Below are positions 7,189-16,322 of a stretch of DNA of 51,008 bases, one piece after another. The notes under the pieces were generated by a model. It was not told the DNA's origin and ran no database searches. It was given only the letters and a program-made list of their open reading frames with translations. The position numbers were made by a program, and so were the translations under genes. This stretch comes from Bryobacterales bacterium (GTDB lineage: Bacteria; Acidobacteriota; Terriglobia; Bryobacterales; Bryobacteraceae). Positions within the stretch are counted from its first letter, which is position 1. Every line of letters begins with the position of its first letter. Location of the stretch: positions 3,503 through 54,510 of the forward strand of contig PNAJ01000048.1 in NCBI GenBank assembly GCA_003170295.1. The letters run 5' to 3'.

Positions 7189-8532
7189 CTACGGCCGAGC
7201 CAAATACTTCTGGTACAGCCTCGTCTGCTTATTCGACAAATCCACTTCCTTGCCCTTGATATACAGCGCTTTGATCTGCGTCGGCACTTCCAGCGGATCG
7301 CCGGTAACGAGCATTAAATCAGCCCATTTTCCCTTTTCGATCGATCCCATTTTGTCCCCCGCGCCCCAGATCTCAGCGGCGTTGATCGTGACCGCCTTCA
7401 AGGCCGCGTCATACGGCAACCCGTACGCCACTGCTCGCGCCGCGTTGTACGGCAGGTTGCGCGAGAATTCGTTGTTGAACGTTCCGAACGCGATCTTCAC
7501 GCCCGCCTTGTAAAATTCCCCCGGCAGCGACTCGGCGTAATCGTACGGCGCATCCTGATTCTCCGGCAGCGCTTCCGTGCGGCCAAGAATCACGGGAATA
7601 TTCTTTGACTTCAGCTCCGGCCCTTCCTTGCCCAGTTCCTGAGGCGCAAGAATCACGATCTTGATATGTTCCCTATCGGCGAACGCGATGGCATCGTGAA
7701 TCGCTCGTTCGCGCGAAGCGGGCACCGCCACCGGGACCTTGCCTTCGAGCACCGGAAGCATCGCCTCAAACTTCAGGTCGCGCTTGAATCCGGGGAGATT
7801 GGCGGTCCGCTCCTTTTGATACTGGCGGGCGTTGTCAAAAAACTCCGTCAGCTTGGCGACTTGCGTTTCGTAATTGCGCTTCGCCTCAGTAAATGTGCCA
7901 GCCGCGCTGCCGCCGGCGAACAGAAGTGCGATCTCATCGGCGAAATCGACGTTCGCCAAACCGCCGCGTCCGCCGCGCGAGGCGATGCTGGGGTAAATCA
8001 AGTGCATCGCAGCGGAGCGGTTGATCTCCATATCCTCCCAGGTCCACCCGTCCATGTGGATCAGCGCGGCCTGCCCGGAAATATATTGCGACCCGCCGCC
8101 GCCCCGGCCTCCGCGTCCGCCCGAGGCCGGAAATGTCATGACGCTCGTAATCCCGTTGGCGCGCACCACCGGAAAATGCTCGCTCTCCGGATTCACCGCG
8201 CTCAGCGCCTTCAATTGCGGCATGAACTCGCCGAGTTCGCCCGTATCCACCGTCACCCGCTCGGCGGAAACCTCGGAAAGCCCCAGTTCGGTATTCGAAT
8301 CGATCATCCCGGGATACAGGCGCAGGCCCTTGCCATCGACGATCTTCATGCCTTTCGGCGCGACGATCTTCGCCCCGATATCGGCGATTTTTCCATCCTG
8401 CACCAGCACCGAAACACCCTTCATCTCAGCGCCCGTCACCGGATACACGTCCACGCCGCGAATGAAGAACGTATCGTTCGCAGCCGCGCACGCGGCTATC
8501 GCACACGCGATCAAAAGTCCGAACGTCTTCAT
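7189..8532 (-). CDS. secreted amidohydrolase-like protein without the HxH metal motif
   Basis: A 447-residue imidazolonepropionase-like amidohydrolase-fold protein with a signal peptide (MKTFGLLIACAIAACAAA). The N-terminal beta-sandwich (FIRGVDVYPVTGAEMKGVSV, VQDGKIADIGAKI) and the C-terminal AVTINAAEIWGAGDKMGSIEKGKWADLMLVTGDP are typical. At the usual metal site after the sandwich the sequence is YPGMIDSNTELG rather than D-x-H-x-H, and the late aspartate region reads FGTFNNEFS. Glycine/arginine runs (GGRGGRGGGG) occur mid-protein. It overlaps the preceding gene by four bases and ends the operon. It may be a non-catalytic partner of the middle gene or use another site. Confidence 0.85.
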   Translation of the reverse strand: MKTFGLLIACAIAACAAANDTFFIRGVDVYPVTGAEMKGVSVLVQDGKIADIGAKIVAPKGMKIVDGKGLRLYPGMIDSNTELGLSEVSAERVTVDTGELGEFMPQLKALSAVNPESEHFPVVRANGITSVMTFPASGGRGGRGGGGSQYISGQAALIHMDGWTWEDMEINRSAAMHLIYPSIASRGGRGGLANVDFADEIALLFAGGSAAGTFTEAKRNYETQVAKLTEFFDNARQYQKERTANLPGFKRDLKFEAMLPVLEGKVPVAVPASRERAIHDAIAFADREHIKIVILAPQELGKEGPELKSKNIPVILGRTEALPENQDAPYDYAESLPGEFYKAGVKIAFGTFNNEFSRNLPYNAARAVAYGLPYDAALKAVTINAAEIWGAGDKMGSIEKGKWADLMLVTGDPLEVPTQIKALYIKGKEVDLSNKQTRLYQKYLARP

Positions 8533-9857
8533 TGCGGCCTCCTCGTAGCCGGCGTCGCTGGTTTCTCCTGGTCAGCCAGCTTTTTCTTTTCCAGTTCCTT
8601 CGAAGGACGAGCGCTGACATCGGAATCGCGATCGAAGTACTTCGTTCCGTCGATCCAGACCTTCTGAACCTTGGCGTAATTCGACAGCGGATCCTTATCG
8701 TAAATCACGATGTCCGCGTCCTTGCCAACCTCGATCGAACCCACGCGATTATCAACCCCAAGCTGCTTCGCCGGATTGATCGTCACCAGCGCGAGCGCCT
8801 CTTCCCGCGTCAATCCGCCGTACTTCATGGCCTTCGCGGCTTCCGTATTCAAGCGCCGCATCAGTTCCGCGTCATCCGAATTGAGGCTCGATACCACGCC
8901 CTTCTTCGTCATGACCGCGGCGTTGTACGGAATCGCGTCGAACGCCTCGGCCTTGTACGCCCACCAGTCGCTGAACGTCGATCCGCCCGCGCCGTGTGCT
9001 GCCATTTCTTTCGCGACCTTGTAGCCTTCGAGCACATGCTGGAAGGTCTTGATCTTGAATCCGTAGTCGTCGGCGACGCGGATCAGCATCAGGATTTCAT
9101 CGGCGCGATAGCAGTGCGCGTGAACGAACCGCTTGCCTTCGAGGACTTCTTTCAACGGCTCCAGCTTCAAGTCCTTGCGAGGTGGAATCGGATGCTGCCC
9201 CTTCGCCACCTGCGCGTCATACGCATCCCAGGTTGCTTTATATGCCTTCGCTTCGTTGAACGCCTCGCGAATCACGTCTTCAACGCCCATTCGCGTCGCT
9301 GGATAACGGGCATTGGTGGCAGGCGCGCCGCGTCCACCTTGCGGCGATCCCGCGCGCTTGGGATTCTCGCCCAGCGCGAACTTGATTCCAGGCGTCGCGC
9401 CCTGGAAAATCATTCCTTCGGCATCCTGGCCCCACCGCATCTTCAGGACCAGCGTCTGCCCGCCGATCGCGTTAGCCGACCCGTGCAGAATATTAGCCGC
9501 CGTCACGCCGCCCGCGAGCGCCCGGTAAATCGCGATGTCTTCCGGATTGATGACATCGCGGATATTGGCCATCGACGACACCGACACACTGCCTTCGTTG
9601 ACGCCTCCATCGACGGCAATGTGCGAGTGGCAATCGATAATTCCGGGGATGAGGAACTGACCCTGCGCGTCGATCACAGTCGCACCAGGAGGCACCATCA
9701 CCTTGTCGCCAACCTCGATAATCTTGCCGTCTTTGACCACAATCGAGCCCTTGAAGGTGCCTTTTGCGCCTTCGCTCATGATGGTGGCGTTCTCGATCAC
9801 CGTCACTTGAGCGACCGCGGCGAGCGCCATCAAACCCATTAAAAATAAGCGCTTCAT
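8529..9857 (-). CDS. secreted amidohydrolase with intact metal motifs
   Basis: A 442-residue amidohydrolase with signal peptide MKRLFLMGLMALAAVAQ. The metal-binding pair is present in IPGIIDCHSH (H77 and H79); further candidate ligands lie in FVHAHCYRADE, FQHVLEG and SLNSDDAE. The C-terminal GSIEVGKDADIVIYDKDP matches the family. Substrate is unknown; relatives hydrolyse cyclic amides or dipeptides outside the cytoplasm. It sits between two paralogues lacking HxH, overlapping the upstream gene by one base (TAATG) and the downstream gene by four, so all three are probably made together. Confidence 0.9.
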   Translation of the reverse strand: MKRLFLMGLMALAAVAQVTVIENATIMSEGAKGTFKGSIVVKDGKIIEVGDKVMVPPGATVIDAQGQFLIPGIIDCHSHIAVDGGVNEGSVSVSSMANIRDVINPEDIAIYRALAGGVTAANILHGSANAIGGQTLVLKMRWGQDAEGMIFQGATPGIKFALGENPKRAGSPQGGRGAPATNARYPATRMGVEDVIREAFNEAKAYKATWDAYDAQVAKGQHPIPPRKDLKLEPLKEVLEGKRFVHAHCYRADEILMLIRVADDYGFKIKTFQHVLEGYKVAKEMAAHGAGGSTFSDWWAYKAEAFDAIPYNAAVMTKKGVVSSLNSDDAELMRRLNTEAAKAMKYGGLTREEALALVTINPAKQLGVDNRVGSIEVGKDADIVIYDKDPLSNYAKVQKVWIDGTKYFDRDSDVSARPSKELEKKKLADQEKPATPATRRPQ

Positions 9858-11245
9858 TATTTCTTCACTCCATTCGGACCGCTTGGTGCAGTCGCGCCAC
9901 CGCGTCCGCCAGCCGGAGCCGCTTCCGGCGCCGGTACAAATTTGTTGCCATCGACGAGCACGAATTCAATCTTGGTGCGATCGTCGAAGATCTCGCCTTT
10001 GGTCACCACCAGGTTCGCGATCTTACCCTTCTCGATGCTGCCGAGCCGGTCCTGCACGCCATAAATCTCGGCTGGCGACAGCGTCAGCGCGCGCAGAGCA
10101 TCCTCGCGCGACAGGCCATTATCGATGGCCTTCTTCACCGCGCGCTGCAAATCGCGCGGCGTATCGAGACCGTCCGAATACAGCGCGAATTTAATCCCTG
10201 CCTTCTTCAAAACCGCGGGAGTCGTCGGAGCCTTCTCACGGATCAGCATTTGCCGGTACGGATCCTCCGCCTCAGGATCCTGATCCCGAGCCTTTTCGGG
10301 CCATTTCATACTGATCAGCACCGTTGCGTTGGCATCCTTCAAATACTTGACGGAACGATCTTCGAAGCCTTCGCGAATGCCGTAGTAAATCGCGGGCTGC
10401 TTCAGCTCCGCCGCGAAATGAATCATGCGATCAATCTCGACCCAGCGATTCGCGGGCAGCAGAATGCGCTTCGATTCCAGCACTCCTTCGAGCGCGCGAT
10501 CATACTCCGGCCGCTGCATCCCGCGAGGATTCTTCGCGTACGCGTCCTTCACCAATTGATAATGTCCGGCGTCCAGATAGATCTGCCGGATGTAGGAGAT
10601 CATGCCCATCAGCGCGCTGGGGAAACCTCCGCCCATGCCACCTCCGCCGCCGCCTGCGCGCGTGAGCGAAATATATTGGCCGAGCGAAGGAACCAGGACC
10701 ATTTCGCCCGCCTTCTCACCTGTCAGCAAATCGACCAGCGATCCTTGACCGGCGAAAAATCCGCGCGTCGGCCATACGGCTGCTGTGGTGAAACCAGCGC
10801 TGCGCGCCGATTCGATGCGCTTGTCCGTTGCTTGAATCTCGTCAGCCGCTTTGATCCAACTGGTGGTCGACGGACGATCCTCGGGACCACGCGCGGGAGG
10901 CGCAGCCGGCGTTGCCGCCGCCGGAGCCGCAGTGGTGGTCGCGCCCCGACCGCCGCCGCGAGCCGCTCCGCTCGCCGCCGTTCCGGGCATTCCCCAGGTG
11001 CTAAGAGCGTCGACCAGGCCCGGATAAACCGTCATCCCTTCGCCATCGACCACCACCGCGTCGCCAGGAATGGAGACGTTCTCGCCGACATCCTGAATCA
11101 ATCCGTTGCGAACGACCACGGTGCCCTTTGGAATGACCGATCCCGAGACCGTGACGATTTTCGCATTGCGAATCGCGATGGCCGCACTATCTGCGCCGAA
11201 CGCACATCCGCAGAATATAAGGAGCGCTGTGACAAGATTTCTCAT
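9857..11245 (-). CDS. secreted amidohydrolase-like protein, first of three, HxH absent
   Basis: A 462-residue paralogue of the two downstream genes. Signal peptide MRNLVTALLIFCGCAFGA; N-terminal sandwich KGTVVVRNGLIQDVGENV; the metal-site position reads YPGLVDALSTWG, without histidines. A low-complexity insert rich in Ala, Gly and Pro follows (about residues 92-125). The aspartate region ALYSDGLDTP is kept, as is the C-terminal LTLSPAEIYGVQDRLGSIEKGKIANLVV. The tail again has GGRGG. Only 46 bases separate its start from divergent purM, so the promoters must overlap. Confidence 0.85.
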   Translation of the reverse strand: MRNLVTALLIFCGCAFGADSAAIAIRNAKIVTVSGSVIPKGTVVVRNGLIQDVGENVSIPGDAVVVDGEGMTVYPGLVDALSTWGMPGTAASGAARGGGRGATTTAAPAAATPAAPPARGPEDRPSTTSWIKAADEIQATDKRIESARSAGFTTAAVWPTRGFFAGQGSLVDLLTGEKAGEMVLVPSLGQYISLTRAGGGGGGMGGGFPSALMGMISYIRQIYLDAGHYQLVKDAYAKNPRGMQRPEYDRALEGVLESKRILLPANRWVEIDRMIHFAAELKQPAIYYGIREGFEDRSVKYLKDANATVLISMKWPEKARDQDPEAEDPYRQMLIREKAPTTPAVLKKAGIKFALYSDGLDTPRDLQRAVKKAIDNGLSREDALRALTLSPAEIYGVQDRLGSIEKGKIANLVVTKGEIFDDRTKIEFVLVDGNKFVPAPEAAPAGGRGGATAPSGPNGVKK

Positions 11246-11291
11246 AATGCAATCGCTTAGTATAGAGGTTTCCTCAATGAGTGAATTATAG

Positions 11292-12329
11292 ATGGCGTCG
11301 AAGAAACGGATAGGTTACCAGCAGGCGGGCGTAAACATCGACGAAGCCGACGCCGCGGTGGCTTCGATTCGCGAAATGGCGCGTCGGACGTTCACGAAAA
11401 ACGTGCTCACCGACATCGGCAGCTTTGGCGGAGGCTTTCTTTTGAAAGGGTTCCGCCAGCCTGTACTGGTTTCTTCTGCCGATGGCGTCGGGACCAAGCT
11501 GAAGGTCGCCTTCTTGACCGGACAGCACTCCACCATCGGCGAAGATCTGGTAAATCACTGCGTCAACGACATCGCGGTGCAAGGGGCTCTTCCGCTTTTT
11601 TTCCTCGATTATTTCGCCACGGGGAGGCTCGACGCGCGGGTGGCCGCATCGGTGGTTTCGGGGATCGCGCGCGGATGCGAACACAATAAATGCGCGCTCA
11701 TCGGCGGCGAAACGGCTGAAATGCCCGGTCTTTATAATCACGGCGAATACGATCTGGCAGGCTTCATTGTAGGCGTAGTGGAGAAAAAGCGCATGATTAC
11801 CGGAACCTCGATCAAGCCGGGCGACGTGCTGCTCGGGCTGCCATCGAACGGTCTGCACACCAACGGATATTCGCTCGCGCGCAAGCTACTCTTTGAAATC
11901 GCTGGCCATCAGGTCAATACGCAACTCGCCGAACTAGGCACCTCCATCGCGAAGGAGTTGTTGAAGTTGCATCGCAGTTATCTATCTCCGCTGCGCGCAC
12001 TGCATGACAACCGAATTCTAAAAGGCGCGGTCCACATCACCGGCGGAGGCATTACCGACAACACGCCGCGCATATTGCCCAAAGGCCTCGGAGTGCGAAT
12101 CAAGGTCGGCTCCTGGCCGGTGCAGCCCGTATTCGAACTGCTGCGGAAGATAGGCGATATCCCGGAAGCCGACTGGCGGCGCACCTTCAATCTCGGGATT
12201 GGCATGATTTTTGTTGTGTCCGCCGCAGATACAAAAAAGGCTTGTAAAACCCTCGACAAGATGAAGGAGCGCTGGTACAGAATCGGCGAAGTGACCCGCG
12301 CGCGCGGACCCCGCGTCGTCTATATATAA
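11292..12329 (+). CDS. purM: phosphoribosylaminoimidazole synthetase (AIR synthase)
   Basis: Fifth step of purine synthesis: closes the imidazole ring of formylglycinamidine ribonucleotide with ATP. 345 residues, the family length. Signature blocks are YQQAGVNIDEAD, SSADGVGTKLKVA, NHCVNDIAVQGALPLFFLDYFATG, IGGETAEMPG, GLPSNGLHTNGYSLAR and ITGGGITDNTPRILP. The purN start codon follows the stop directly (stop ends at 12329, ATG at 12330), so the two form an operon. Confidence 0.96.
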   Translation: MASKKRIGYQQAGVNIDEADAAVASIREMARRTFTKNVLTDIGSFGGGFLLKGFRQPVLVSSADGVGTKLKVAFLTGQHSTIGEDLVNHCVNDIAVQGALPLFFLDYFATGRLDARVAASVVSGIARGCEHNKCALIGGETAEMPGLYNHGEYDLAGFIVGVVEKKRMITGTSIKPGDVLLGLPSNGLHTNGYSLARKLLFEIAGHQVNTQLAELGTSIAKELLKLHRSYLSPLRALHDNRILKGAVHITGGGITDNTPRILPKGLGVRIKVGSWPVQPVFELLRKIGDIPEADWRRTFNLGIGMIFVVSAADTKKACKTLDKMKERWYRIGEVTRARGPRVVYI

Positions 12330-12935
12330 ATGAAGCGCCTCGGAATCTTGCTCTCCGGCCGCGGCTCGAATTTTCTGGCGATCGCCGATGCGATCGCGGA
12401 GCATCGGCTTGATGCGGAGATTGCTGTCGTCATTTCGAATCGGCCCGACGCACCCGGATTGGCCGCCGCCCTGGAGCGGGGCCTCCACGCAATCTCTTTT
12501 CCCTCTCAAGGACTAGATCGTGAAATTTACGACCGCCAGCTCATCGAAGGGCTGCGCGCGCACCATGTCGATCTGATTTGTCTCGCCGGGTATATGCGCA
12601 TCCTGAGCGGCTACTTTATCCGTGAGTTTCCGCAGAGGATTCTGAACATCCATCCGTCCCTGCTCCCGGCATTTCCAGGTCTCGACGCGCAACATCAGGC
12701 GCTCGAACACGGCGCGAAGATTACGGGATGCACCGTACATTTTGTCGATGAGGGACTCGACTCCGGCCCGATTATCGCGCAAACCCCGGTTCCGGTTTTG
12801 GACCAGGACACCGTGGAATCGCTCTCGACGCGAATTCTACAAGAGGAACATCGCCTGTACTCTAAAGCAATCGCGCTGGTGCTCTCGGGCAACTACCGCA
12901 TCGACGGGCGCCGCGTGATATCGAGTATGCTGTAG
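12330..12935 (+). CDS. purN: phosphoribosylglycinamide formyltransferase
   Basis: Transfers formyl from 10-formyltetrahydrofolate to glycinamide ribonucleotide. It opens MKRLGILLSGRGSNF (substrate-binding loop), has ICLAGYMRILS, and the catalytic block NIHPSLLPAFPGLDAQHQAL with N and H, followed by GCTVHFVDEGLDSGPIIAQ with the catalytic aspartate. 201 residues is normal. The aquaporin-family gene starts two bases after its stop. Confidence 0.96.
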   Translation: MKRLGILLSGRGSNFLAIADAIAEHRLDAEIAVVISNRPDAPGLAAALERGLHAISFPSQGLDREIYDRQLIEGLRAHHVDLICLAGYMRILSGYFIREFPQRILNIHPSLLPAFPGLDAQHQALEHGAKITGCTVHFVDEGLDSGPIIAQTPVPVLDQDTVESLSTRILQEEHRLYSKAIALVLSGNYRIDGRRVISSML

Positions 12936-12937
12936 CG

Positions 12938-13723
12938 ATGAATAATCGGCTCCCTGCTGAGCTTTTGGCCGAATTTCTCGGCACCATGGTCCTGATCCTG
13001 TTCGGCAACGGAGTCGTCGCCATGGAAGTGCTGTTCAACAAGGGCGGCTATACCAACATCACGATTGCCTGGGGACTCGCCGTCACCATGGGCATTTACA
13101 TCGCCGGAAAGATCACTGGCGCCCACCTGAATCCGGCGGTCACTCTGACGCTCGCGGTGTATCGCGGTTTCCCGTGGAAGAAGGTTCTGCCGTACTCGTT
13201 GGTGCAGGTCGCCGGAGCGTTCTGCGGCGCGGCTCTCGTCTTCTGGAATTACCGTCCGCAGTTTCTAGTTATCGATCCGCTGCTCGAAAAAACGGCCGGC
13301 GTATTCACCACTTTCCCGGCGTTTCCGATGCAGCCATCGGCCGGATTTCTCGATCAGGTGATCGGCACGGCGCTTCTTCTGCTGATGATTTTCGCGATCA
13401 CCGACGAACGCAACACACCGCCCGGTGCGAATATGACGCCTGTGCTGATAGGCTTGGTCGTCGTAGTCATCGGCATGGCGTTCGGAGGCATGCACGGATA
13501 CGCGATCAACCCAGCGAGGGATTTCGGTCCGCGATTGTTCACCGTGGCCGCCGGGTTCAGCAACAACGGGCTCACCGGAGGCTCCCAGGTATTCTGGATC
13601 CCGATTGCGGGCCCATTGGTGGGCGGACTCATCGGCGGCGCTGTCTACGATTTCTGCATTCGCAAAAGGCTGCCGCCTGATTCTCCTCAAGAAACTCCTC
13701 GCCTCGCCGATAAAGGGATTTGA
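12938..13723 (+). CDS. MIP-family channel, glycerol-facilitator type
   Basis: A 261-residue inner-membrane channel with six predicted helices and two half-helices. The two NPA boxes are GAHLNPAVTL (65-67) and YAINPARDFGPR (191-193). The aspartate after the second NPA-R is typical of aquaglyceroporins (GlpF) rather than strict water channels. It therefore probably passes glycerol or similar small polyols. No glycerol kinase gene is adjacent; it is simply the third gene after purMN. Confidence 0.93.
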   Translation: MNNRLPAELLAEFLGTMVLILFGNGVVAMEVLFNKGGYTNITIAWGLAVTMGIYIAGKITGAHLNPAVTLTLAVYRGFPWKKVLPYSLVQVAGAFCGAALVFWNYRPQFLVIDPLLEKTAGVFTTFPAFPMQPSAGFLDQVIGTALLLLMIFAITDERNTPPGANMTPVLIGLVVVVIGMAFGGMHGYAINPARDFGPRLFTVAAGFSNNGLTGGSQVFWIPIAGPLVGGLIGGAVYDFCIRKRLPPDSPQETPRLADKGI

Positions 13724-13735
13724 AGGAGAATTTCT

Positions 13736-13906
13736 ATGAGTATCAGCAGTGTCAACGCCGCCTACCAGATCAACCCGGTGCAGAGCAATCCGTCTGCGAA
13801 GACCGCCGCGCCACCCGAGCCCCCGGCTCCGAAACAAGATTCCGTGCATTTAAGCGCCGCGGCTCTTAAAGGCGGAGACGCCGATCACGACGGCGACAGC
13901 AAGTAA
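13736..13906 (+). CDS. 56-residue small protein, unknown
   Basis: A short gene with strong translation signals: GGAG seven bases before the ATG, 13 bases after the channel gene. The protein starts MSISSVNAAYQINPVQSN, has a proline/alanine linker (TAAPPEPPAPK), then DSVHLSAAALKGG and a charged end (DADHDGDSK). The D-S-V-x-L-S-x-A-A pattern is seen in short proteins of several phyla, some linked to flagella or surface structures, but I cannot assign a function. There is no signal peptide. A T-run at 13943-13949 with a weak hairpin before it may be a terminator. Confidence 0.7.
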   Translation: MSISSVNAAYQINPVQSNPSAKTAAPPEPPAPKQDSVHLSAAALKGGDADHDGDSK

Positions 13907-14043
13907 CAACATCGTTGCAGCTCAGTAGAGGAGCGGAGTTCCTTTTTTTCACAGCCGTGAGCAATCGGCACGTGCTTTAATAGAGAGTGCGATAATGAAA
14001 GTTCTCCGCAACCCGGGGGCTTGGGAGTTACGTCTCACTACTC

Positions 14044-16143
14044 ATGCGGTCCGCTCTTTTACTACTTCTGTGCGCCGGCGCATTCGCCGCGTCCCCTCAA
14101 AAACCGATTCCAACCGCGCCGATTCAATTCGAGCAGACCGGCTCTCAATGGACTGCGCGAGGCCTCGGCTATGCGTTCCGCTTCGAAAAAACCGGCACGG
14201 CGATGCGGCTGGGCGATCGAACGCTGCGGATGACTTTCGAGAAATCCAACGCCTCCGCGCCGTTCGCCGGTCTCGACCACAGTGCCCACCCCACCAATTC
14301 GTTTCACGGAAAAAGCTACCAGCGCATCGAGAATTTCGGACGCTTGCGCCGCACGGGAATTTATCCTGGCATCGATCTGCTGTACTACAGCCGCAACGGT
14401 GAACTGGAGTACGATTTCGAGATCGCTCCGAACGCGGACCCTTCCCGCATCGCTCTGAGTTTCGAAGGTGCAGATTCGGTCCGTTTGAACGATCATGGCG
14501 ATCTGGTTCTATCGCTCGCCGGCAAGGAACTCACCGAGCGAGCGCCTTCGGTTTATCAACGACGCGCCTCCGGTGAGATGGTCACCGTCGAGGCGTCGTA
14601 TCGCATCGGCCAGGATGGCGTCGTGCGATTCCACTTGGGAGACTACGATCGCTCCGCGGCGCTGGTGATCGATCCCGCGATTTTTTACGTCGCCTTCCTC
14701 GGCGGGTCCTTCGGAGATGTGGGTGTCTCGGTCGGGCACGATTCGCTGGGCTACATTTACGTGGGTGGATACACGTATTCGAGCGATTTTCCACTCGGCG
14801 GCGTGGGTTACAAAAACACGCCTTCCGGCCTGCTCGATTGTTTCCTCCTGAAGCTCAATCCGTATGCGACGGATCCTACTCAGGTGATCGTCTACTCGTC
14901 TTATTTCGGCGGCAGCTCCGACGACATTCTCGCCTCGATGAAAGTGGATGCGGTTGGCATCATGTACTTCACGGGCTCCACCGATTCCACCGATTTTCCA
15001 ACCTCCGGAAGCGCGTACTCCTCCACCCTTGCCAACCTGACGCATGCGTTTGTGGTGGCGCTCGATTCCAACCAGGACGGCATCCAGTCGGAGATCTATT
15101 CCAGCTATTTTGGCGGAACCACGGGCAATGAAGCCGGCGAAGGGATTTTTCAGACCAACGGGTTCATCTACATTACCGGATACACCACATCGACGGACTT
15201 GCCTACCGTGGGTGCTTTCCAAGCCTCGCCCGCGAGCAGCTACGACGCTTTCGTCGCGAAGTTCAATCCAGCGGCGACAGACGGCCCCTCGTCCCTGATC
15301 TTCAGTTCCTACCTGGGCGGCGGCGGACAGGATTGGGGCCGCGATATTGCCGCGGACAACAGCGGCTTGATCTATGTCACGGGCTCTACGTTCTCCTCCG
15401 ATTTTCCATTCACCGCGTCCACTGCTTATCAGAATTACGCCGGGGAAGGAGACGCCTTCCTGACCGTGATCGACCCGAACGCTTCGGTCGTGGTTTACTC
15501 GACGTTTTTCGGAGGCAACACCGGATTCGAGGAAGCGGAGAAAATCCTGGTCGATCCGAACGGCAAACGAGTCGCGATCGCCGGCTACACGCTCTCCTCG
15601 GATCTTCCTAAAACGCAGAACGCGTATCAACCGGTGATGCCGGCCGCTTCCAACGTGGACGCATCCGGGAATTTGTTAGGGAGCAATGGATTCCTTGCGG
15701 TCTTCGATATGACGGTGCAGACTCCCGGCAAGGGACTGGTGTACGGGACTTACCTGGGTGGCTTCGGCGGCGAGGTTATCTACGATATGAAGCGCGACGC
15801 GCGGGGCCGTTACTATTTGTGCGGCTATACGCTCTCTCGCAATTTCCCGGTAACCGGGAGCGCCCTCAACACAGCGTCGGCGGGCGGCGGCCTCGATGGT
15901 TTTGTCACCGTCCTCGATCCGGCAGCGACGCAGCAACTGGTTTATTCGAGCTATGTCACCAGTAAGGGAACGCAAACTGTTTATGGTGTCGATATCGACG
16001 CGAAAGGCACCGTATGGATCACCGGCTTGGCGACCGGAAGCATCTTCCCGGCCAATTTCGAGCAATTCCCGACGTCGCCTTCCACCGGACTCGCGCAGCC
16101 GGGCAAGGAAGATTCCTTTATTTGGGGATTCACGATTAACTAG
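14044..16143 (+). CDS. secreted SBBP-repeat beta-propeller-like protein
   Basis: A 699-residue exported protein. Signal peptide MRSALLLLLCAGAFAA. Residues about 25-220 match the N-terminal region (DUF7948-like) that precedes SBBP repeats, with the typical block GRLRRTGIYPGIDLLYYSRN followed by LEYDFEIAPNADPS and ALVIDPAI. Residues about 225-690 are repeats of the pattern YSSYFGG ... D..G.IY.TG.T.S.DFP, at least six copies, expected to form propeller blades. Function is unknown; such proteins are expanded in Acidobacteriota and are probably cell-surface or matrix proteins. There is no strong ribosome-binding site near the ATG. The gene stands alone. Confidence 0.9.
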   Translation: MRSALLLLLCAGAFAASPQKPIPTAPIQFEQTGSQWTARGLGYAFRFEKTGTAMRLGDRTLRMTFEKSNASAPFAGLDHSAHPTNSFHGKSYQRIENFGRLRRTGIYPGIDLLYYSRNGELEYDFEIAPNADPSRIALSFEGADSVRLNDHGDLVLSLAGKELTERAPSVYQRRASGEMVTVEASYRIGQDGVVRFHLGDYDRSAALVIDPAIFYVAFLGGSFGDVGVSVGHDSLGYIYVGGYTYSSDFPLGGVGYKNTPSGLLDCFLLKLNPYATDPTQVIVYSSYFGGSSDDILASMKVDAVGIMYFTGSTDSTDFPTSGSAYSSTLANLTHAFVVALDSNQDGIQSEIYSSYFGGTTGNEAGEGIFQTNGFIYITGYTTSTDLPTVGAFQASPASSYDAFVAKFNPAATDGPSSLIFSSYLGGGGQDWGRDIAADNSGLIYVTGSTFSSDFPFTASTAYQNYAGEGDAFLTVIDPNASVVVYSTFFGGNTGFEEAEKILVDPNGKRVAIAGYTLSSDLPKTQNAYQPVMPAASNVDASGNLLGSNGFLAVFDMTVQTPGKGLVYGTYLGGFGGEVIYDMKRDARGRYYLCGYTLSRNFPVTGSALNTASAGGGLDGFVTVLDPAATQQLVYSSYVTSKGTQTVYGVDIDAKGTVWITGLATGSIFPANFEQFPTSPSTGLAQPGKEDSFIWGFTIN

Positions 16144-16182
16144 TCCCCGCCCTCACGGGACGGGGTTATAACCCAGAACTCT

Positions 16183-16205
16183 GACCGCTCCCGAAGGTCG
16201 CGGCT
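16183..16205 (-). repeat. REP-like palindrome, copy 3
   Basis: Reverse complement of the REP core flanking the RAYT gene (GCCGCGACCTTCGGGAGCGG on the minus strand), 40 bases after the SBBP gene. It is in the opposite orientation to copies 1 and 2. Confidence 0.75.
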
Positions 16206-16209
16206 CTAT

Positions 16210-16230
16210 TGGGTTGGCGCGGCCAACCCA
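16210..16230. repeat. 9-3-9 palindrome after the SBBP gene
   Basis: TGGGTTGGC-GCG-GCCAACCCA is a perfect hairpin immediately beside REP copy 3. No T-run follows. It may act as a transcript end for the SBBP gene or be part of the same mobile repeat. Confidence 0.5.
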
Positions 16231-16322
16231 TGGCGTGAGCCAGGGGAATGTTAAATTTCACGTGAATCGCGAAACGCGATCGCTCCGAATTGCATTAACA
16301 TTCTTAGAAGGAGTGTCCCTGC

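Noticed and set aside
6980..7513. 177-codon plus-strand open frame across the intergenic region into the amidohydrolase 3' end
   Set aside because: No ribosome-binding site, crosses a palindrome and the antisense of a supported gene.
7666..9842. Long plus-strand open frames (333 and 436 codons) opposite the amidohydrolases
   Set aside because: Arg/His-rich translations without any motif, exactly antisense to well-supported genes; a known effect of G+C-rich third positions.
10250..11260. 336-codon plus-strand open frame opposite the first amidohydrolase
   Set aside because: Antisense shadow with no family features.
13943..13949. T-run after the 56-residue gene as an intrinsic terminator
   Set aside because: The preceding stem is at most five pairs with a wobble; too weak to list as a terminator.
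14509..15630. 373-codon minus-strand open frame inside the SBBP gene
   Set aside because: Antisense to a repeat protein with clear signal peptide and repeats; composition unlike a protein.
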